A DNA stretch of 64,000 bases, taken from contig NC_088867.1 in the NCBI RefSeq assembly GCF_032884065.1, forward strand, positions 41,781,314 through 41,845,313, in the 5' to 3' direction. The first letter of the stretch is position 1, and the number at the start of each line of letters is the position of its first letter. Shown here piece by piece: positions 60,601-64,000 of the stretch. A program made the position numbers and the translations under genes. The DNA is from Artemia franciscana (taxonomy: Eukaryota > Arthropoda > Branchiopoda > Anostraca > Artemiidae). The notes under the pieces are model-generated. The model saw nothing but the letters and a program-made list of their open reading frames with translations, had not been told where the DNA came from and did not search any database.

Positions 60601-62654
60601 AGAATGTGTTGGATATTCTTTAAATGACCCTATAACAAAAAATCAGCTGTACAAAAATATGGTATGATTCTACTTTATTGGCCTATATGAAATAAATGTT
60701 GAGGAAGGTCGTATGTGGCCATGTTGGTCACAGGTGGCTTGGCGTTGTGATGTGTTGCCAGCTTGGGTATTCTGATAAATAAGAATGTTAGTCGGAAAGA
60801 TAAATATGTATTTTCATTACAAAATCAACATTTATTATCTTTTGTTTCATTGATGTTTCGTATATCACTGAAAGAAGCTATTTTCCCCTCTTATTTACTT
60901 AATCGGTCTAATTTTTTTTTCGCTCATCTTGTTTTGATGCTTGCTGTTTTGTATATTAGCTTGCTGTTTTGTATATTAGCAGAGGCTATGCTAAATGGTG
61001 TGTATCATCTTTTTCTTCTCTTAGTTTATTTTCTTTTCACTTTCACCACCCTCTATTCTTATAGATATCTTCTTCGTATCCTAACCTTGTCGGCGTTGGA
61101 AATAGTCAACCTCATTACCATCATTTGAGAATGCCAAGCTCATCGGTTGGCCATTTGCCAGCTATTGGGAACAACAAGCCTCCATATCAGCATAGAGTTC
61201 ACCACGAATCACAGCGAACTTATGAAAATATTAGTAACCTTGTTAATAGTATCGGTAGTGAAGTGGTTCATTCTAGTCCACAGATTTTTAAAACAGAAGA
61301 CGTCGAAGTATCTGTTTCACAGGTAAGCTTGATCTACCAAAACTTCACCATATTATTGCTATTGCCAAATTATTACCAATTTTTACCAAATTGTTACCAC
61401 GTATTACTTTCTACTTTGTGTTCGTTTGACCATATTATTACCAGATAATACTGTAATGGGAATTTGTTTTAAAAAAGTATGTCGTCCGTGGGATTTGAAA
61501 CCCTTATTCGGGTATCTGAGCGGTTTAGCTGTTTATTATTGAATCAGTATAGCATAATTACAGTTTCAACTTACGAAGTGTTAGCTATGTTCACTTTATG
61601 TATGTCACCTTTCATCATTTTCTGACTATAAAAAAAAATGTTTGGTTTTCTCTAATTCTGTGTGCAGTTAAGCTACCAGATCACCATGAAACATATAGAG
61701 TCATAAAGGATGTAAAAAAGTAATGGTTTATTCGTAATATGCTAAAAAGAAGTTTATTGTATCACTTCTCGTGATGGAATAAATACTTCAATTCCAAACC
61801 CGGACGATAAATATATTTTATACTAAGCTGTATTATACAGCAATGACAGTATGGTACCGGAAGTATATAATGACATATTCTATAATGGCAGCAATGATAG
61901 TATGGTGCATAAACAATTGGTGCTGTATAGAAGCTATTCAGCATCCCTTTGACCCACCAATTAATAGAATGATTCACTAAATAATAGATAAAGTAAATCT
62001 CTAATAGAAGAAAAGATAACTAGAATATACATTTTATACTAAGTTTGATTATACACCAATGACAGTATAGTGCCGACAGCATATTATGACATGTTCTATA
62101 ATGACAGTACGGTGCATAGAAATGTGGTACTTCATAAGTGGAATTCAGCATCCTTGTGAATTCACCAACTCATAGAATGTTTCATTTAGTAATAAATTAG
62201 ATAAATCTCGAATGGAAGAAAAGGAAGCAAGAAAATATATTTTATGCTACGCTTGATTATACAGTAATGACAGTACAGTGCCGACAGCATATTGTGTCAT
62301 ATGCTATAATGACAGTATGTGGCTATAGCTTTAATAACAATTTTATTTGAAAATAAAAAATACACCTTAATCATTGAGAATATGTGTGCTGTATATTTAT
62401 TTATTTGTTGTTTTTTATATATAAAGGTGCTTGCCCCTCACTTGGACCTTGAAGAATCAAGGGAACCGATTTATCAGAACCTTCCAACTAGAGGCATTTT
62501 GCTCCAAAAGCAAGGCAATATGCCAAAATGGGCTCAAGATCACCTCAGTCAATCGGAATTTTTGGCCCCTGCTGAATCATTAGAGCAAATACCACCAGAG
62601 CTATCTTGGCCGCAGCAAGCTCCTCCCCTCAAGCCCGTGAGCAAAGACAGTCTT
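31190..62654 (+). CDS. Pez: Pez-type FERM protein tyrosine phosphatase (PTPN14/PTPN21 family), nine exons, 3' part missing
   Basis: Gene-level entry. Nine exons (31190-31363, 38720-38999, 41414-41553, 44733-44908, 47919-48168, 51272-51528, 56520-56781, 61065-61322, 62427-62654) join without a frame break into 675 codons. Residues 1-58 follow the PTPN14/21 N-terminus closely (MPFGLKLKKKHHYNV, then LLDSSIVECTLSV). A full FERM domain spans roughly 20-335, then a low-complexity linker with a PPPY motif at 492-495. Known biology: Pez/PTPN14 proteins are cytoplasmic, junction-associated phosphatases that bind WW proteins such as Kibra and YAP and restrain Hippo-pathway output. The C-terminal phosphatase domain must lie beyond the right edge, as the last exon ends at a clean donor. 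Introns total about 29 kb. Confidence 0.93.
31364..38719 (+). other. Pez intron 1
   Basis: A phase-0 intron of 7356 bases. It carries a dead antisense LINE ORF2 (31790-34320), probable further LINE 5' sequence to about 35250, and G-rich runs near 35087, 35590 and 37261. The rest (35650-38700) is AT-rich and has no recognised exon. The open frame at 38094-38378 shows no homology I can name. Confidence 0.75.
31790..34320 (-). pseudogene. decayed LINE ORF2 (endonuclease plus reverse transcriptase), antisense in Pez intron 1
   Basis: Minus-strand blocks appear in ORF2 order. The endonuclease start is ILTNAKILDFEKLVELE near 34310. Endonuclease core follows: RVFIAGDANE, QILDFPTTKGGTSLDVICTN (33887-33663). 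Next is a basic linker (33493-33263), then RT: PLIIFLNDISNSRCYPSCWK and PITLTP (33036-32812), GVPQGSLMCPILF (32594-32400), WKYVDNLPALEV near 32350, and the C-terminal EFVCPMWHLGL...IENVMKR (32083-31817). The catalytic YVDD box reads YVDN, and stops and frameshifts separate the blocks, so it is inactive. This resembles CR1/L2-type elements. Confidence 0.88.
38720..38999 (+). CDS. Pez: Pez exon 2: FERM F1 to F2 (residues 59-151)
   Basis: Acceptor TTTTTTCTAG/CC and donor CAAG/GTAAAT; 280 bases ending in phase 1. It reads PEFFGLRYVSKRGYPRVRWV, DLDRPLKKQLD, then VMFYVPGPGLSLIKDETTRY and LKADVAEGRLRCTLEEAIPLA. FGLRY..., W(V)xLxxPLKKQLD and TRYxYxLQxKxDxxxGRLxC are typical FERM F1/F2 boundary features. 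The insertion RGYPRVR is longer than in the vertebrate proteins as I recall them. Confidence 0.93.
39865..39960. repeat. short tandem duplication
   Basis: TATTACTTTAGAGGCACTTT followed by C(T)n and ACGACTAGA occurs twice, separated by a TTTACGACTCAAT spacer. Confidence 0.85.
40020..40960. repeat. cluster of ~170-bp repeats in both orientations
   Basis: A module running from ATTTTAACATCAGACAATTT via TTTTGCATTGTTTCTTTTGT and TGCCTATTGTTGGCTTTGAA to ATTCCCGTATACATATTTA occurs directly near 40240, 40430 and 40610. It is inverted near 40040-40230 and 40760-40930. The flanking inverted copies make the block a large imperfect palindrome. The 131-residue frame at 40021-40416 is repeat-derived. Confidence 0.8.
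41414..41553 (+). CDS. Pez: Pez exon 3: FERM F2 (residues 152-198)
   Basis: 140 bases between TTTTTTCAG and CAG/GTGTGT, in phase with its neighbours. It reads AEFADYDPERHSVSYLRDFV, then LVPRHLVTESQRTAVTEAVA and RQYAALQ. ADFxDYxxxxH and the following amphipathic helices correspond to the middle of the acyl-CoA-binding-protein-like F2 lobe of FERM. Confidence 0.92.
41765..43609 (-). repeat. dispersed family R1, long inverted copy
   Basis: It ends TTCGTTACCACGAACTGTTT, the reverse complement of the R1 terminus at 12284. It carries the R1 blocks in reverse (GAGGGGGTTCGCCCCCTC, CTAGCTGCCCTCCGATTTTT, GCTCCTTACTTTCAG). The segment 41765-41890 is in opposite orientation to the rest, as in other copies with internal symmetry. 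A 148-residue frame across it (43142-42696) is not a gene. Confidence 0.82.
44163..44297. repeat. AAAACATA-type low-complexity repeat
   Basis: Irregular repeats of AAACATAAA and AAAAACATAA. Overlapping minus-strand frames of Phe/Cys/Met/Leu runs (MFFMFLC and similar) are artefacts of it. Confidence 0.95.
44733..44908 (+). CDS. Pez: Pez exon 4: end of FERM F2 and start of F3 (residues 199-256)
   Basis: Acceptor TCATTTAG/GG, donor TATAG/GTAGGG, 176 bases ending in phase 2. It reads GISQGLAECCYLLGAQKLDG, YGQECFLAKNEANQEV, SLHGVLVRRS and ALVHY. LDGYGQExFxxKxxxG and GIxV correspond to the opening strands of the PH-like F3 lobe in Pez-type FERM domains. Confidence 0.93.
46190..46818. repeat. minisatellite, eight diverged units of roughly 75-105 bp
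   Basis: CACTCTTGCATAGGCAGAAC occurs in eight variants. Blocks of the type GGTCTTCAAAAATCGCTTGC, AGAGGGGTCTTCA and GCTAGTTTCTAGAACC lie between them. Unit length varies because some units carry an extra internal half. Confidence 0.85.
47227..47350 (+). pseudogene. decayed copy 1 of Pez exon 5 (FERM F3 exon)
   Basis: A strong acceptor-like TTTTCCCTCTAG precedes G-TGGGATGACATTGTCAAT, nearly identical to the start of exon 5. In the exon-5 frame it reads WDDIVNLYNQTTSGI and then stops (TAG, 47273-47275). After an indel another frame resumes KKERNVTIIFESVHAD, matching EKERNVTFTFESSDAA of the real exon. A donor-like GG/GTGAAA lies near 47350. Inclusion would truncate the protein inside FERM, so it is either dead or a poison exon. 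Confidence 0.88.
47529..47652 (+). pseudogene. decayed copy 2 of Pez exon 5 (FERM F3 exon)
   Basis: TTTTTGCCTTGAAG precedes ATGGGATGACATTGTCGAAG. The exon-5 frame reads WDDIVEEIDIKGTFGD then TAG (47578-47580). The later GAGAAATGTAACCTTTATAT and CCACGCCGATTG match copy 1 and exon 5. It lies 302 bases after copy 1. The two copies also share about 140 bases of following sequence (GTGGCAC, ATGGCAGAAA or ATAGCAGAAA, TCTGTCAACAA or TCTATCAACAA) that is absent after the real exon. Confidence 0.87.
47919..48168 (+). CDS. Pez: Pez exon 5: FERM F3 lobe (residues 257-340)
   Basis: Acceptor TTTCCTTTTAG/A, donor CCTAGG/GTATGT, 250 bases, entering in phase 2 and leaving in phase 0. It reads WDDIVNLVNQKRTFGIECQE, KERNVTFTFESSDAARYVW, then RLCVLQHTFFKQNLQNLEDA. 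W(D/N)D(I/M), VTFTFES and the helix ARYVWRLCVxxHxFFKQN are the standard end of a FERM F3 lobe. It is the only uninterrupted copy of three; see the relics at 47227 and 47529. Confidence 0.94.
48940..49160 (-). pseudogene. LINE reverse-transcriptase fragment
   Basis: The minus strand reads LQGTKLGPLSFVTFFNRV, then ERFKFSDDSTAFTL and SDLRRIFNDLKAEL. QGTKLGPLxF and FxDDST are the RT motifs that precede and form the catalytic FADD/YVDD box. About 73 open codons survive without the rest of ORF2. It belongs to a different subfamily from the intron 1 LINE, which has GVPQGS. Confidence 0.75.
49240..49848 (+). pseudogene. mariner/Tc1-like DDE transposase relic (C-terminal half)
   Basis: Fragments in several frames: SKNEAFLKQALF, then FDNEANFHISGKPNKNKVNI and SPKVSISFGIIYNRING, then SEEWVRRDG, and finally PWHEIKHCFDDFHTTKGTRI ending in a TAG. 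This order matches arthropod transposases of the type FSDEATFHxSGKVNxHNxRxW ... SPKVxVWxGxxxxxIxGP ... RTWEEIxxRxDxCRxTxGAHIE. The second catalytic region is scrambled by frameshifts. Dead copy. Confidence 0.78.
51272..51528 (+). CDS. Pez: Pez exon 6: linker after FERM (residues 341-425)
   Basis: Acceptor TTTTATTTAG/CC, donor TATAG/GTATGG, 257 bases ending in phase 2. It reads PCLHSVCSPVNEHQIPLHSY, EEKHMQLQRDAQSLLL, then RPQHDVEHLRSLLPAY. There is no known fold. The terminal LPAYR joins exon 7 as YRKAPDYATAL, which resembles the YRPTPDYE segment after FERM in vertebrate PTPN14, supporting the join. Confidence 0.88.
51641..53513 (-). mobile_element. satellite-bearing element R2, inverted copy in Pez intron 6
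   Basis: Reverse-complement partner of 28078-30552. It starts with AGCTAAGAGCTCATATGGCA, contains C-rich ~290-bp units (CACTCTAAGC, AACTCCCCC, GATCCGGTCGGGATTTAAAA, AAATTTCATTAAGATCCGGT) and ends ACCAAGTGCCATA. It has about six units. The frame at 52638-52889 is repeat-derived. Confidence 0.82.
54470..54690. repeat. (TA)n tract (54538-54625) between two copies of a ~65-bp sequence
   Basis: TATCATCCCTGTTAACGGAC followed by TTTC(C/G)ATTTT...AAGATG and TCACATGTTT or TCACAGGTTT lies on both sides of the TA tract, each copy ending in TATATA. The structure is therefore a two-unit repeat whose junction expanded into (TA)n. Confidence 0.9.
55172..55765. repeat. 120-bp tandem array, four near-identical units plus a diverged fifth
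   Basis: Units start at 55172, 55292, 55412 and 55532 (ACTGTTTCTCAAAAACTGAC) and differ at about one base. The segment 55652-55765 is a much older relative: ACTGTTACAATCC, CAGTTATTTCTTCCTAGC, TTCGCGTAAACCATATATT aligns with CAGCTTTTCTTCCTGC, TTTGCATAAATCATGTATT. Confidence 0.93.
56520..56781 (+). CDS. Pez: Pez exon 7: linker with PPPY WW-binding motif (residues 426-513)
   Basis: Acceptor TTTTGTTTAG/G, donor TATCAG/GTTTGT, 262 bases, leaving in phase 0. It reads KAPDYATALVQKYGPIMAEH, DMNYYRGADNKIIYLDKDP and VGKPPPPYPFGK. The PPPY at residues 492-495 is a consensus class I WW ligand; PTPN14 and fly Pez use PPxY motifs to bind YAP and Kibra. The donor and the last 21 exon bases are duplicated just downstream (56828) with the donor destroyed. 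Confidence 0.9.
56828..56875 (+). repeat. partial duplication of the exon 7 / intron 7 junction
   Basis: AATCTGGCTTTGGACTATCT followed by GATTTGTTTTTGTCTC repeats 56761 onward (AATCTGGCTTTTGACTATCA, then GGTTTGTTTTTTTG) at an offset of 67 bases. The copy has CTGATTTG where the functional junction has CAG/GTTTG, so it cannot act as the donor. Confidence 0.85.
57685..57990 (+). mobile_element. tRNA-headed SINE of a second family
   Basis: A-box-like GCTGGCGTGGG near 57695 and B-box-like GGTTCAATCCC near 57728, about 30 bases apart. A body with GTCGACCCAGCTCTAAATGG and GTACCTGGAGAAATCTGG follows, of a type I associate with conserved central domains shared by arthropod and other animal SINEs. A pyrimidine-rich end follows near 57975. 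Target duplications not resolved. The 192-residue frame at 57623-58201 is read-through of this element, not a gene. Confidence 0.7.
60160..60490. repeat. 110-bp tandem array, three units
   Basis: GGATGCAAGGGAAATGCATC occurs at 60172, 60282 and 60392. Units 1 and 2 are nearly identical through AGGCGCCTATAATTGGCCTA; the third decays after ATGAAAAAGTAAGGCG. Confidence 0.93.
61065..61322 (+). CDS. Pez: Pez exon 8: linker (residues 514-599)
   Basis: Acceptor TTATTCTTATAG, donor TCACAG/GTAAGC (strong), 258 bases, phase 0 at both ends. It reads ISSSYPNLVGVGNSQPHYHH, LRMPSSSVGHLPAIGNNKPP, HESQRTYENISNLVNSIGSE and EDVEVSVSQ. It is Ser/His/Asn-rich and without a fold. SSSYPNLV resembles a conserved linker block of Pez-family proteins. 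An ATG inside (61125) is not a start, as the frame continues upstream to the acceptor. Confidence 0.87.
61323..62426 (+). other. Pez intron 8, largely a ~210-bp tandem repeat
   Basis: 1104 bases, phase 0. From 61809 to 62320 it is a diverged tandem repeat (2.4 units); the remainder is AT-rich with no recognised feature. Confidence 0.85.
61809..62320. repeat. ~210-bp tandem repeat, about 2.4 units
   Basis: Repeats of TATATTTTATACTAAG, AATGACAGTATGGTACCG, ATAATGACATATTCTATAAT, AGCATCC and ATAGAATGATTCA start near 61809, 62025 and 62235. It ends about 100 bases before the exon 9 acceptor. Confidence 0.85.
62427..62654 (+). CDS. Pez: Pez exon 9: linker (residues 600-675), last exon in the window
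   Basis: Acceptor TATATAAAG/GT, donor CTT/GTAAGC, 228 bases, phase 0 at both ends. It reads VLAPHLDLEESREPIYQNLP, LLQKQGNMPKWAQDHLSQSE and PPELSWPQQAPPLKPVSK. It is proline-rich near the end. EPIYQNL is a possible phosphotyrosine site (inference). The acceptor has a weak pyrimidine tract, but phase and flanking reading frame support it. The next exon lies beyond 62660 and was not found. Confidence 0.83.
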
Positions 62655-64000
62655 GTAAGCTGCTGTGTTATCTTTTATATTTTGGTTTGATCTGATTAAG
62701 GAGTTAGGCCAAAGGTTCATTGGTGGCGTAGTTAGGGGGAGGATTCAGGGCGTGGAAGGCTTTTGGACACTAGACAAATTTAATAGATTCGAATAGGTCA
62801 ATCAACTTTCTTTTTAATTCAAGAGGACTTTAGTTTTTGGCCATGAGGTAATTTTTTGGTCATGGCAATCTATTTTGGATAATTTTAAAAAGTTCAATTT
62901 CTATGTATTGCTCTAAATCAAGGTAATAATTCTCAGAACTGAACAGACATCCTTTCTTTTCGTAATTTATTATTGTTGTTAGCTGCAGGGATTGGGGATG
63001 AGATTATATTTCAGTTTTGCAGTATAGCAACTTCTTTTTGTCTATTGTTACTTTTCCTGTATTCTTTATGTAGCTTCTCTGATCTCGTAAATTTCAATGA
63101 GCTTTTCCTCCTCCCTCCCCAATTAACCCCTCCTTTTGGCAAGAAATTGTGGCTATGGTGTTTGTGATTCCATTGATTATTATTGCGTTTCAACATGCCT
63201 TATCCCCTTAGATACATTGATTTGGCTCTGCTACTTAGGTTGGATTTTGACAATTTAAGTGCATCATAAAGTTTGAAAACAAAGGTTATTAATACCTAAA
63301 GAGGTGGAAAATCTATACCCTTTATCCTATTTATGGACACATTCAATCAAACATTGAAAGCCGATACGACAATTGGTAAGATTAAAATTCACTAAATTTA
63401 AAAGTCAAGCTTGAAATAAACTGAATGATCGAAAACTAGAATTAAAGCTGACTTTGCATCCAGTTACGAAATTTTCCGTCTTAGAAAAGACGAATCCAAA
63501 AATAGATTTACATAGAACTGTTTCCAATCCGCCTTTTAGCTAATTCACAAATATTCCCATCTGAGCACATAACAGAAACATTCTCTTTTAACAAATGATT
63601 TTTAATTATCGAATTAATTAGTTTTAAGATAGGAGCTAAACTTTGTTGGTATTACACACCAGTATTCTGTGCCTACGAGATACATCGTGCCTACTTATTG
63701 GCTTAGATCATCCTTTCTAAGCTCTAAGCAGTTTTGTTCAGGTAATAACATAAGAATCAATAATATTTTGGGTTTTACCTATTTTACCAGTTTTACCTAT
63801 TTTACTAGTTATACCTGTTTTACCAGTTTTACCTAGTTTATCTGTTTTACCATTACAATCCAATTATCACACTAAAAACGGATTTATACGGGCGAATTCA
63901 GTATTCTGTTACTTTTTGTATTTGTTTATACATTTAATTTGAAACCAAATAGTTTCTAAATAATATTGTCTTTTTGCATAAGTACTGAACTTTTAAAACC
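62655..64000 (+). other. start of Pez intron 9, open to the right
   Basis: No exon of the remaining linker or of the phosphatase domain is recognisable. AT-rich sequence with a short minisatellite near 63762-63852. Confidence 0.7.
63762..63852. repeat. 9/18-bp minisatellite of TTTTACCTA and TTTTACCAG units
   Basis: About ten alternating copies such as TTTTACCTATTTTACCAG, with a few substitutions. Confidence 0.9.

Larger units (their letters stand above)
56782..61064 (+). other. Pez intron 7
   Basis: 4283 bases, phase 0. It starts with a duplication of the exon 7 end, then carries a SINE (57685-57990) and a 110-bp tandem array (60160-60490). The part 58790-59450 is less AT-rich, reads like an old dispersed repeat and has no frame. 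No exon recognised, though a short in-phase exon cannot be excluded. Confidence 0.7.

Overview
This is a eukaryotic, AT-rich, intron-rich and repeat-rich window. Its coding content is small: about 2.4 kb in 11 recognisable exons, all split by spliceosomal GT-AG introns. Two conserved animal genes lie head to head. The protein sequences look arthropod. Two abundant dispersed repeats (one with a GTTCGTGGTAACGAAC-like end, one with tandem ~290-bp G-rich units ending in TATGGCACTTG) resemble repeats I associate with brine shrimp (Artemia). The species guess is from memory and unproven.

Left part, minus strand (1-12 kb): the 5' part of a dynactin p150/Glued (DCTN1) gene. Two exons (11862-11653 and 10267-10125) join in phase to encode the whole N-terminal CAP-Gly microtubule-binding domain. 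The gene continues off the left edge, and bases 1-10,124 behave as a long repeat-filled intron.

Middle (12-31 kb): no host gene found. It holds a 141-bp tRNA-type SINE with target-site duplications, decayed LINE 3' fragments, a weak hAT-like relic, a ~630-bp tandem duplication, two palindromic MITEs, a ~960-bp foldback element, (TA)n tracts, and large arrays of the two dispersed families.

Right half, plus strand (31-64 kb): nine consecutive exons of a Pez-type FERM protein tyrosine phosphatase (PTPN14/PTPN21 family). They read in phase for 675 codons: a complete FERM domain (about residues 20-335), then a linker with a PPPY WW-binding motif. The catalytic phosphatase domain is not in the window and should lie to the right. 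Introns contain a dead LINE ORF2 (EN and RT relics, with YVDD changed to YVDN), a mariner-like transposase relic, another LINE relic, a SINE and many minisatellites.

Most notable: intron 4 of Pez carries two decayed upstream copies of the FERM F3 exon, each with an acceptor-like AG and an in-frame stop about 16 codons in. The 3' end of exon 7 is also duplicated, with its donor destroyed. No new multi-gene system was found; the interest lies in exon duplication and repeat structure around Pez.
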